This document shows, one piece after another, positions 7,796 through 15,368 of a stretch of 36,137 nucleotides of DNA (the stretch's first letter is position 1; each line of letters opens with the position of its first letter). Below the pieces are notes generated by a model. The model had not been told where the DNA came from. It made no database searches and saw only the letters and a program-made list of their open reading frames with translations. The stretch is from a virus, in IMG/VR virus record IMGVR_UViG_3300033182_000098, positions 1-36,137 of that record; one strand, given 5' to 3'. A program made the position numbers and the translations under genes.

Positions 7796-9520
7796 TTATT
7801 TAGTTGTTGGGTAAGCTCCTCCATTAGGCATATCAACTGGTCTTACTGGCACTTCATCAGGATTGTTTGGTGCTGTGTAGCCATCTGCTAATGCTTCATC
7901 TTCGCTTACTTGTGTTTTCTTTTTATATACTCTTTTCTCCCAGAAGTGGTGGCAGTTCTTGCCGCCCTTGAACTTGAACAAGCTGTAGTTTCTGCCCTTA
8001 TGTCCCAGCTCCTTGTTTACACCTCTGAACGACATCATATTGATATCTTCTAGTCTATAGACAACATCTTTGTCTGTTAAAGCTTCCATTCTCTTACAGA
8101 ATGCTCTACTTCCTTCAGATTTTCTAACAGGCATATACGCATAGCGTACCTTATAGCCCTTATTGTCTTGTTTAGAGGCTTCTGCGAGGTCTACTCGTTC
8201 TGTAGACACTAACTCCCAGTCATCAGAGATAACCTCTCCAAACTCCTCTAATTGCTCAAAGATGTCCTCAAACTCATCGTCAGACAGGTCAGTAAGCTCC
8301 TCTGGCTCTTGAGCAGATAGTTTCTCACCAGTCTCTTCTTCTCTCTTAATCTTCGTCTCAATGTTATCAAGCTCTGTGAACTCAATCGGTTGTAGAGTGA
8401 TAAAGTAAAGGTTGAGGTATATCTTGTTAAATGCAAGGATGTCGTTCAGCCCATCAATGATTTGCTGTTGGAATGGTCTAATTACCATATTGTCCATAAT
8501 GATAGACGCTGTACGAAGCTCCTCTGCGTTGTTACCGAATCCAGTATTGTCTTTGATACCAAGCAAGATTGGAGATACAATACGGTGTCCAAGCATAATC
8601 TTTTCTCTAGACTCGTCTGCTAGGAATTGATATTGTGCGTGTGCGTCTGGTAAGTGGATAGGGTCAATGGTCGCTTGGTCTTCTTGAGACTCATTAAAAG
8701 TAAGTATAAATTTACCTGCGTTTGAGCTACCACTAAACTTGTCGTAGATTTTACGCTCTATAAGTTCCTGCGTCTCCTCATTGGGAATACCGTTATTAAA
8801 GTTAACCAGAAGCGAAGGTTGCAAGCCGTTCTGGATGTTATTGATGTGATAGTTAGCCACTTCTTCTTCAAGTTCAGCGTACTGAAGACATCCGTTATAA
8901 TCAACAGGAGCATAGTAGTAGAATCCAGATTTGTAAGGTTTGAATACATATAGTTCAATGACCTCTCCTTTAGAGCCGTTACCGAACGTGGGAATGCGCT
9001 TTGGTTTGTCACTAGGTTTTAGTTCTGACCATTTAGGGTGATAGTAGTATGCTTGACATTTTCCGTTCTTGGCTCTTTCAGCCCTCAATGTTTCCATTGG
9101 GAAGTGGCTTACTTGAGTGATAGCAGTCTTGTTCTTATTGTAAATTACTTGCACAGCACCTTGACCAAGTAGCTTGTAATCATTCACTAGCTTACGCATA
9201 CAAGAAGGTTTAAGAAGCAGCTTCATTTTTGCATACATCTCTGGCTTCTCTTTGCTATCTAGCGCATCAAGACCTCTACCGTAAATCATCTCGGTAATAC
9301 CATTGATACAACAAGCGTTGGTAGGGCTACCTAGATACTTCTCTATTAAAGACTCAAAGTAGTCTTGTCCATCATCTCCGCAGGTGTACATCACCCAGTC
9401 TTTGCGGTCATCTTCAATAACTTCTGGAGATTGGTAGCCACTTAAATTAACAACCTTAATGCTATTCTTGTAGCTCTTTGGCTGTTGTGCTGTGTTTACT
9501 AATTTAACTCTATTCTTCAT
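7796..9520 (-). CDS. Portal protein with C-terminal extension
   Basis: 574 residues. The first ~400 look like a phage portal: KDWVMYTCGDDGQDYFESLI near the start, NDYKLLGQGAVQVIYNKN, HFPMETLRAER, and the late segment HRIVSPILLGIKDNTGFGNNAEELRTASIIMDNMVIRPFQQQI, the usual C-terminal portal helix region. Residues from about 435 form an additional domain with SRAFCKRMEAL, MSFRGVNKELGHKGRNYSLF and KNCHHFWEKRVY, which is Cys/His-rich and not part of a standard portal. It would form the dodecameric ring for DNA entry. It lies downstream of the capsid gene, not upstream as usual. Confidence 0.85.
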   Translation of the reverse strand: MKNRVKLVNTAQQPKSYKNSIKVVNLSGYQSPEVIEDDRKDWVMYTCGDDGQDYFESLIEKYLGSPTNACCINGITEMIYGRGLDALDSKEKPEMYAKMKLLLKPSCMRKLVNDYKLLGQGAVQVIYNKNKTAITQVSHFPMETLRAERAKNGKCQAYYYHPKWSELKPSDKPKRIPTFGNGSKGEVIELYVFKPYKSGFYYYAPVDYNGCLQYAELEEEVANYHINNIQNGLQPSLLVNFNNGIPNEETQELIERKIYDKFSGSSNAGKFILTFNESQEDQATIDPIHLPDAHAQYQFLADESREKIMLGHRIVSPILLGIKDNTGFGNNAEELRTASIIMDNMVIRPFQQQIIDGLNDILAFNKIYLNLYFITLQPIEFTELDNIETKIKREEETGEKLSAQEPEELTDLSDDEFEDIFEQLEEFGEVISDDWELVSTERVDLAEASKQDNKGYKVRYAYMPVRKSEGSRAFCKRMEALTDKDVVYRLEDINMMSFRGVNKELGHKGRNYSLFKFKGGKNCHHFWEKRVYKKKTQVSEDEALADGYTAPNNPDEVPVRPVDMPNGGAYPTTK

Positions 9521-9521
9521 A

Positions 9522-9929
9522 CTATAATACTATGTACTCGTCAGCACCATCATTACGCTCTGTGTAACGCTCTGGATAGGCGAATACTTCTTTTTTATTT
9601 GTCTTACTTGTAATGTACACTAAATCTCTATAGAGTACGTCTGTAGTCGTTGTCAGTTCTAGTGTATATATCTGGTCTTCTTTCAATGTTATCGTAGGGG
9701 TCAAGCTAATCTCAATGTAGTTTCCATTAGAGGATGCTGCCCAAGTAAACGTAACATTACTTTCAGACTTGCTAGTGCCATTTTCTGTTAAAGTAATAGA
9801 AGCTAGGTCTAGGTCCGCTGAAGCAAAAGACGAAGGTATAATACTAAACGTCTGTTCGGTTTCTATTGGTCTTAATCGTATCACAAAAGGATAACCTGAA
9901 GTGTCTGTTTTTGTTTTTATTAGGCACAA
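9522..9929 (-). CDS. Structural protein between tail tube and portal genes
   Basis: 135 residues if translation starts at the TTG at 9927-9929, which lies inside the terminator of the upstream gene; a later GTG (residue 16) is possible. The sequence is nearly all beta strands with Ser/Thr (FVIRLRPIETEQTFSII, YIEISLTPTITLKEDQIYTL), like small phage head-decoration or tail proteins. No family is recognised. It ends 1 base before the portal start. Confidence 0.6.
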   Translation of the reverse strand: MCLIKTKTDTSGYPFVIRLRPIETEQTFSIIPSSFASADLDLASITLTENGTSKSESNVTFTWAASSNGNYIEISLTPTITLKEDQIYTLELTTTTDVLYRDLVYITSKTNKKEVFAYPERYTERNDGADEYIVL

Positions 9930-9954
9930 AAAAAGCAGCCTTACGGGGCTGCTC
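9928..9954 (-). terminator. Rho-independent terminator after tail tube gene
   Basis: Seven-base stem AGCAGCC/GGCTGCT (9934-9940, 9947-9953) with a six-base loop, followed on the minus strand by seven T. It comes 23 bases after the tail tube stop, and its T-run overlaps the proposed TTG start of the next gene. Confidence 0.85.
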
Positions 9955-9976
9955 TTTTAATCAGTTAGCTTGTTGA

Positions 9977-10522
9977 TTATGCACCATCATCAATAGTTGG
10001 TCCATCAGTACCAGCAGTACCGCCAATAAAGCTTCCAGAAACGAAGTTAGCAGGAGTACGCTCCATACCAGTAAGAGTGATAGTATAACCTGAAAGGTCT
10101 CCCATTACAGCTCCTGTTACGATAGTTCCACCAGTAACGTCTGCACCGTGTTCTCTACCTACTAACCAGAAGTTTCCATTGTAGTCCTCTACCACAACGT
10201 GAGGTCTTCCGAATGATAACAACTTGATTTGATAGTTATCTTCTTTGCTCAGTTTAGGTAGGGTAAGCTCTAGCACCTGCTCGAAAGCAGTAGTTCCGTT
10301 CTCACGAGAAGATTGGATATTTTGTGTAAGAGAAGAGTTCCCCTTTAGCGCATACTTATATGCCGTGCTAGAAGCAAAGTCAGTAGCAGCCACCGTATCT
10401 TCAGAACCAGAGGTAGAAATCAAAGTGCTGTCTACTCCGTGATTAATGAAGTAAACATTCTTCAATCCACCAACTTGGTCCTTGCAAGGTAGGAGTCTTC
10501 CGTTTGATAAATCGCAGCTCAT
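9977..10522 (-). CDS. Major tail (tube) protein
   Basis: 181 residues. The N-terminus SCDLSNGRLLPCKDQVGGLK followed by VYFINHG is a pattern I recognise from tail tube proteins of flavobacterial phages. The rest is beta-rich (EQVLELTLPKLSKEDNYQIKLL, PHVVVEDYNGNFWLVGREHG), ending in a Gly/Thr-rich tail. It is flanked by its own terminators on both sides, as expected for a very highly expressed virion gene next to the capsid gene. It would polymerise around the tape measure. Confidence 0.75.
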   Translation of the reverse strand: MSCDLSNGRLLPCKDQVGGLKNVYFINHGVDSTLISTSGSEDTVAATDFASSTAYKYALKGNSSLTQNIQSSRENGTTAFEQVLELTLPKLSKEDNYQIKLLSFGRPHVVVEDYNGNFWLVGREHGADVTGGTIVTGAVMGDLSGYTITLTGMERTPANFVSGSFIGGTAGTDGPTIDDGA

Positions 10523-10534
10523 AGTTTTTTTTTA

Positions 10535-10573
10535 TTAAAAAAGGGTAGGCAGGCTCTTGGCTTACCTACCCTT
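10535..10573 (-). terminator. Rho-independent terminator after capsid gene
   Basis: Nine-base stem AAGGGTAGG/CCTACCCTT (10541-10549, 10565-10573) with a 15-base loop that can pair further. On the minus strand it is followed by TTTTTTAATAAA and a run of A/T. It lies 22 bases after the major capsid stop. Confidence 0.85.
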
Positions 10574-10594
10574 CTTCGTTATACAATTATTTTA

Positions 10595-11539
10595 TTATGC
10601 TAGTGTTAATAACACTAAGTCAGAACCAATACCGTACTGTACACCTGCGGTGAATCGCATAATTACTCGTACGTTTTGTGAACCGTCTAGGTCAGCCATA
10701 TCAATAACTTTAACCTCGTTGTGGTCAGATAATAGACCAGTACCGAAGAATAAGTTAGAAGCCTCACCAGCGATGATGTGGTCAGATGGCATACCTGGAG
10801 CGTGCTGAATCTTAACACCATCAAAAGATAGAGCGTTTCCGTTGTTGTACCATTGAGACCCTTTGTTGTCATAACCAGCAGCACCTAAACCAGAAGCACC
10901 ATATCCACCTAATGAACGGATATAAGCTTTGAATGCTACAGTTGGAGCATAGATAGTAAGGTCTTCTCTACCATAAACAGCAGAAGGAACTGAATCAAGT
11001 ACATTCTCGAATAGAGAAACGATGTTTGATGAGGTGAATGAAGTTGCTGAATCGTTAGCAGCATCGTTTACATCAGAATCAGCAGCCATAAGAACTGTGA
11101 AACCGTCAAACTCACCAGCAGTAGCGTTTACACCACCCCAAATGTTTTGCTCTGTTTTCTCAGCTACTTTTCCTGCTACGTGAGCGATTAGGAAGTCAGC
11201 GAAGTTTGGAGGCAGGTTGTCAAATGCACCAACACCCATTTGGATAGCTTCCCAATCTGAACGGAAGTCTTTTTTACATAGCTCAATGTTCACTTGGAAC
11301 TCCTCTGGCTGAAGGATGCGCTCAGTTAGAGTCACAGTTCCTGTGTCAGCAAAGTCGCAAGTAGCATTAGCGATTAATGAAGAAGTATCAAGTTTCTTGA
11401 TTACTTCCTTGTACTTTACGTTTGGTTTGATACCAATCGCAGATTCATTCAGGGTCTTTCCTGAAAGTAACGCAGCAGAGATGTACTGACCAGCACTTTC
11501 TCCAGCGTAGGTTGTTGTAATACTTGTAGTCGTAGCCAT
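10595..11539 (-). CDS. Major capsid protein
   Basis: 314 residues. Features of an HK97-fold capsid: an N-terminal arm (ATTTSITTTYAGESAGQYIS), a long segment with TLTERILQPEEFQVNIELCKKDF (E-loop/P-domain-like), GREDLTIYAPTVAFKAYIRSLGG, HAPGMPSDHIIAGEASNLFFG, and a terminal strand RVIMRFTAGVQYGIGSDLVLL. The gene follows scaffold and protease genes and is bracketed by a strong terminator. It forms the icosahedral shell. The family is identified from architecture and context, without a database search. Confidence 0.85.
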   Translation of the reverse strand: MATTTSITTTYAGESAGQYISAALLSGKTLNESAIGIKPNVKYKEVIKKLDTSSLIANATCDFADTGTVTLTERILQPEEFQVNIELCKKDFRSDWEAIQMGVGAFDNLPPNFADFLIAHVAGKVAEKTEQNIWGGVNATAGEFDGFTVLMAADSDVNDAANDSATSFTSSNIVSLFENVLDSVPSAVYGREDLTIYAPTVAFKAYIRSLGGYGASGLGAAGYDNKGSQWYNNGNALSFDGVKIQHAPGMPSDHIIAGEASNLFFGTGLLSDHNEVKVIDMADLDGSQNVRVIMRFTAGVQYGIGSDLVLLTLA

Positions 11540-11554
11540 TTTTAATTATTGATT

Positions 11555-12037
11555 TTACTTATTAAACATTTTTTCGTAAACTACGCTCATTGTATTGCGT
11601 GGTTTAGCAGATTTAAAGAAGCTAGGTTTAGCTACTGAGTCAGACTCTGGGCTGTGAGCAATAGGCTCGGCAGCAGGCTCGTCAGCAGATAAATCTACTT
11701 GCTCTTCTTTTGATAGTTCTTCAGCAGGAACTTCTGTTTCCATTGCTTCTGAACCCATCTTTTCAATGATTGCTTCGTACATAGCTTTCATTTCGGCTAA
11801 AGCAGCCTCAAATTCATCTTTTGTAACGTAAGCAGGTTCTTGCTCTGGAGCTTCTTCAGCAGGAGCTTCTCCTTCAGGAGACTCTTCGCCTTCAGCTAGC
11901 TCAACAGCATCGTTTACTTCTATCTCTTCTACAGATAGTTCCACTTGCTTCTCTTGCTCTACAGCAGGTTCAGTTTGTGGCTCTTCAGCAGAAAGTAGAA
12001 CAGACTTTAACTTGTCTACAATTTCACTTGCTTTCAT
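11555..12037 (-). CDS. Scaffold-like acidic protein
   Basis: 160 residues, very rich in Glu, Ala and Pro (for example ELAEGEESPEGEAPAEEAPE). A central coiled coil (KDEFEAALAEMKAMYEAIIEKM, about 72-94) and a basic C-terminus ending SAKPRNTMSVVYEKMFNK follow. Acidic helical body plus basic capsid-binding tail, placed directly between protease and capsid genes (15 bases before the capsid start), is the classic scaffold arrangement. It would be expelled or cleaved during head maturation. Confidence 0.75.
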   Translation of the reverse strand: MKASEIVDKLKSVLLSAEEPQTEPAVEQEKQVELSVEEIEVNDAVELAEGEESPEGEAPAEEAPEQEPAYVTKDEFEAALAEMKAMYEAIIEKMGSEAMETEVPAEELSKEEQVDLSADEPAAEPIAHSPESDSVAKPSFFKSAKPRNTMSVVYEKMFNK

Positions 12038-12092
12038 AAATACTTAATTTATATTAGGTTAACTATTAATTACACAGACTGTTGTATTTTCA

Positions 12093-12242
12093 TCAAATAC
12101 GTCCGATTCCTTGATTAATCATATTGCCCTTACAGCACTTACGGCTATACAGACCGTTATCACATAAACAAGCCCTTCTGTTTTCTCTAGGGCTTGTTCT
12201 GCTTGGGTTAGCTCTTCTTCTAAACTTTCGTCTTTTTATCAT
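12093..12242 (-). CDS. Small cysteine-containing basic phage protein
   Basis: 49 residues: MIKRRKFRRRANPSRTSPRE, then NRRACLCDNGLYSRKCCKGN and MINQGIGRI. The ACLC...YSRKCC...QGIG pattern recurs in very small proteins of flavobacterial phages; I recognise the pattern but not a function. The four Cys could bind a metal. The start ATG overlaps the stop of the protease gene (ATGA). It explains most of what would otherwise be a 200-base gap between protease and scaffold. Confidence 0.65.
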   Translation of the reverse strand: MIKRRKFRRRANPSRTSPRENRRACLCDNGLYSRKCCKGNMINQGIGRI

Positions 12243-13264
12243 TTCTTCTTAACGCAATTAGGAACTCGCTTGCCATCTTTCATTTTCCATCCGTCTTGCT
12301 TGTAACCTTCCCAGCATAAGTCAACATCAACGCTTTCCAGTTCGTCCAATCCTCTTAACTTGGACTCTACCCAGTTTTTCATACTTTTTCCGCCCCAAAG
12401 CAGATACGATATAGTACCGCACGCCTCTGGCTTGGATGCATCGTAATAGGCTTCTGCCCTGCTCAGGTATGAATAAATGCGTTTTAAAGTTGGTAGGGTG
12501 AATTTCTCTTTTCTTGCGAGCTGCTGCGCTCTTACCTTGCCGACCTGAGTTGCGCATTTATTATTTACTTCTTTATTGCGTTTAATACCTAATTTAGCGT
12601 TGTTTGAGGCACTTTCTGGGTACCCACCATAAGATTCTAGCTCTACTTCCTCTTCAAGGGCAGATAATGCCTCTAAAAGAGCATATTCCGCTTGTAATTC
12701 CTCAAAGCAATCTGAGCAAAGCTCTTCTTCAACGTCTTCTTTAGGTCTATTAGAGTCGTCAGTAAAATAACCTTCAATAGAAAAGCCCTTAACACGACCT
12801 GTTTTAACAAATTCTTCCCAAACTTCTTCATTATTGACTTTTACAGAGACCATCCAAGTCCCTTTTGGCATATTTAAGTTATATAGTGCTGATTTGTCTT
12901 TCTTTTCGTCTTCTACAATCCAAGATTCGACCACAGACATACCTTTTAGCTGATATTCGTGTTCTAGAGTCGAATTATTCTGATTTCCTCTGCTTAAAAA
13001 CAGCTGAGAGGCCTTTCTGACGGTATCTTCACTAAAAAAGATGTAATATTCATCTCCAGACTCGTTTTTGCGGTAGATTTTCTTATCTGGAATGAGTGCT
13101 GGACCCATTAAGATACGTTTTTCGTTATTTACTTCCGCTAATTCTATCTTTTGTGCGCTTAACGCTACAAAGTCCTCTTCAATAGCAGGATTCTCTACTA
13201 TGGAGATGGCTTGGATGCCTGAATCTAGGCTATCCTCTTCTATAAATAGTTCAAAGACTTCCAT
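12239..13264 (-). CDS. Prohead serine protease (XkdF-like) with C-terminal extension
   Basis: 341 residues. The N-terminal 180 residues match XkdF-like prohead proteases: RILMGPALIPDKKIYRKN, TLEHEYQLKG (catalytic His region), VVESWIVEDEKKDKSALYN, PKGTWMVSVKVNNEEVW and VKGFSIEGYF (nucleophile Ser). A Cys/Glu-rich linker follows. The last ~130 residues carry a second domain (ASNNAKLGIKRNKEVNNKC, TQVGKVRAQQLARKE, EACGTISYLLWGGKSMKNWV) seen attached to head proteins in other phages. It cleaves scaffold and capsid arms during maturation. It lies after the tape measure gene, which is unusual. Confidence 0.85.
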   Translation of the reverse strand: MEVFELFIEEDSLDSGIQAISIVENPAIEEDFVALSAQKIELAEVNNEKRILMGPALIPDKKIYRKNESGDEYYIFFSEDTVRKASQLFLSRGNQNNSTLEHEYQLKGMSVVESWIVEDEKKDKSALYNLNMPKGTWMVSVKVNNEEVWEEFVKTGRVKGFSIEGYFTDDSNRPKEDVEEELCSDCFEELQAEYALLEALSALEEEVELESYGGYPESASNNAKLGIKRNKEVNNKCATQVGKVRAQQLARKEKFTLPTLKRIYSYLSRAEAYYDASKPEACGTISYLLWGGKSMKNWVESKLRGLDELESVDVDLCWEGYKQDGWKMKDGKRVPNCVKKK

Positions 13265-13294
13265 ATAAGGATAACTTAATAGTTAATATTCGTT

Positions 13295-15235
13295 TTAAAT
13301 TGACGCTCCTTCAACAACCTTACGGTCAAACTCTTGAGCTGTGCTTACGTCAGATGATACTACATAAGCTTTTACTGGTTTAGACTCTGCGCCAGCAATA
13401 GCAGCAGCTAGCTGATTTTGAGCCGAAGAACCAACTACATTGAAGGAAGGAGCTTGAACTCCACCAGCTCCAGCAACTCCTTGAGCCGTCAAGTTAGGAG
13501 TAGGCATAGCTTTTCCAACAAATTGCTGTTTAGAAATCATAGCTACATTAGCTAAACCTGCACCTATAACTGCAATCATACCTGCTATACGAGCAAAAGA
13601 ACCCCCTTTGGTATCACTAAGAACACCGGTAGCGGCAGAAAAAGTATCTACTACGGCCATAGCTATATTTACAGCTTTTTCTTGTTCAAAGCGTCTTTTG
13701 TTTATAGCGTTCTCTTTCTCTACTAACTGAGCTTCGTTTCTAGCTATCTCTTGATTAATTTTATCCCTTTCTTCTGCGGTTAACTTCTCATTAGACAGCC
13801 TCTTTTTAAGTTGGTCATTTAACCTATTTGTTCTATTCGTCTCTATAGCAATTTCTCTTTCGGCTTGAGCAGAGAAAACATCCCCCATAATAGCAAGGCC
13901 TTGTTGAGCGGTGTCTATTGCGGCTCTTATATTCTCCTCACTTACACCAAAAGTATCGACAAAGAAGTTTCTTTCTCCTTGTGAGGCCTGTCTTTTTTGA
14001 AACTCATTAGTAACCGCTTTACCAACCTTCTCAACTTCTCCAGCGGCCCATTTTTGCGCCTCTGTTTGTTCAGGGCCGTCAATTAAGTCTTTTAAAGATA
14101 GCTTCCCCTTTTTCCCTATAACAAGGTCTACCTCTACACTGAGTCTGCTTTTAGCAGTCTGAAGTTCATCAAGAGTTGATTTTAACTCTTTAATCTGGTC
14201 GTTGTAATTTTTTACTTGGTCAGTAGTGGTTGCCGTACTATCTCTTAGCTTTTCTAATTCACTTATTTGCTTCTTGATAGCGTTAATAGTTCCATCTACA
14301 AGCTCTTCTGTATCTCCACTCCCGAAAATTGTTTCTACAAGGCCAATATCTTTAAACAACTCTTGCAGCCTATTTTTTGATAATTGAGACTCTTCTCTAA
14401 TCTCATTAAGCCTTTCTCTTATAGTTTCAACTTGAGCTTTAAGTATATCTACAGGACCACCTCCAACTTCTTGTTGAGCTTTTATTAAGTCAGAAAGAAC
14501 TCCTTTTGACTGATTTAAAAGGTCAAGCCTTTCTTTTTCTAGTCTTGCTATATCATTTGCAAACAATTCAGCAGTAGCCCTTGCAATAGCTAGCCTCTGT
14601 TGAGCTGCTATAAACTCATCTATAGATTGCGTTGTTGGGTCAAATCCTGATTTTTTCAGAGCTTTTAATGCTGCTGTTTGTTGTTCAATAGACGTTGTAT
14701 TATCTCTTACTATATTTGCTAACAACTCAAGCTTTATTACATCAGTATTTAACTTAGACAGCCTATCATTAAAATCTTCTGTTTCTTTATTCGCTTCCTT
14801 ACTCCTCTGAGCGTAAATTGTGACCGCTGCGGTAATTGCTTGAAAAGCAATAAGAATACCTCCCGGACCAAGAATTTGTTGTTTAAGTAATATTAGAGCA
14901 TTTTTAACGCCCTTAGCATTAGCTACAAGTGCAGCAAATAAAGTACCTAACTGCGAAATGTTATTTGATACTGCTACCAATCCAAAAGGTAAATCCGATA
15001 TAGTTCTACCTAATTCGAATGCAGCAGCACCAGCTAAACCAGCAGACCTAGCTTGGTCTTCCTGTAACTTATTAAGCTCTTTTGACTGTTTGCCGTATCT
15101 TTTACCAGCTTCAGATGCTTTATCGTATTGCTTGGCTAAATCGCCAAAGCTTTTGACGACTCTACCAGTCTCATCTGTTATTTTACCTGTCTTGAGGTCT
15201 AGCTCAAACAGTATGGTCTTATTTATGTCTGCCAT
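13295..15235 (-). CDS. Tail tape measure protein
   Basis: 646 residues. Coiled coil at the N-terminus (QYDKASEAGKRYGKQSKELN), then Gly/Ala-rich hydrophobic segments at about 65-150 (AGLAGAAAFELGRTISDLPF, ILIAFQAITAAVTIYAQR), long heptad helices between 160 and 540, and a hydrophobic region near 545-590 (VNIAMAVVDTFSAATGVLS). This is the usual tape measure layout. At about 1.5 angstrom per residue it predicts a tail near 100 nm. The protein sets tail length and is ejected with the DNA. Confidence 0.8.
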   Translation of the reverse strand: MADINKTILFELDLKTGKITDETGRVVKSFGDLAKQYDKASEAGKRYGKQSKELNKLQEDQARSAGLAGAAAFELGRTISDLPFGLVAVSNNISQLGTLFAALVANAKGVKNALILLKQQILGPGGILIAFQAITAAVTIYAQRSKEANKETEDFNDRLSKLNTDVIKLELLANIVRDNTTSIEQQTAALKALKKSGFDPTTQSIDEFIAAQQRLAIARATAELFANDIARLEKERLDLLNQSKGVLSDLIKAQQEVGGGPVDILKAQVETIRERLNEIREESQLSKNRLQELFKDIGLVETIFGSGDTEELVDGTINAIKKQISELEKLRDSTATTTDQVKNYNDQIKELKSTLDELQTAKSRLSVEVDLVIGKKGKLSLKDLIDGPEQTEAQKWAAGEVEKVGKAVTNEFQKRQASQGERNFFVDTFGVSEENIRAAIDTAQQGLAIMGDVFSAQAEREIAIETNRTNRLNDQLKKRLSNEKLTAEERDKINQEIARNEAQLVEKENAINKRRFEQEKAVNIAMAVVDTFSAATGVLSDTKGGSFARIAGMIAVIGAGLANVAMISKQQFVGKAMPTPNLTAQGVAGAGGVQAPSFNVVGSSAQNQLAAAIAGAESKPVKAYVVSSDVSTAQEFDRKVVEGASI

Positions 15236-15368
15236 TTCTTCTCTTTATTAGTTGTTTTGCTTCCTTTAGTGTCTCTGGTAGTTTATTTGCGCCCTTAGCG
15301 AAGTCAATATCTTCGTCACCCATCATCCAATCTGACTCATTGAGCATATTTATAACCTGTCTAATCAT
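15219..15368 (-). CDS. Small protein between tail hub and tape measure genes
   Basis: 49 residues with ATG at 15366-15368: MIRQVINMLNESDWMMGDED, then IDFAKGANKLPETLKEAKQL and IKRRNGRHK. It overlaps the end of the 668-residue gene by 8 bases and the tape measure start by 17, so it is part of a tightly coupled chain and fills the gap exactly. Helical, with a basic end. Function not recognised; a role in tail assembly is inferred from position. Confidence 0.65.
   Translation of the reverse strand: MIRQVINMLNESDWMMGDEDIDFAKGANKLPETLKEAKQLIKRRNGRHK

Noticed and set aside
12154-12195. ACAAGCCCT/AGGGCTTGT hairpin as a terminator after the protease gene
   Set aside because: It lies within the 49-residue gene at 12093-12242 and lacks a strong T-run, so coding is the better explanation.
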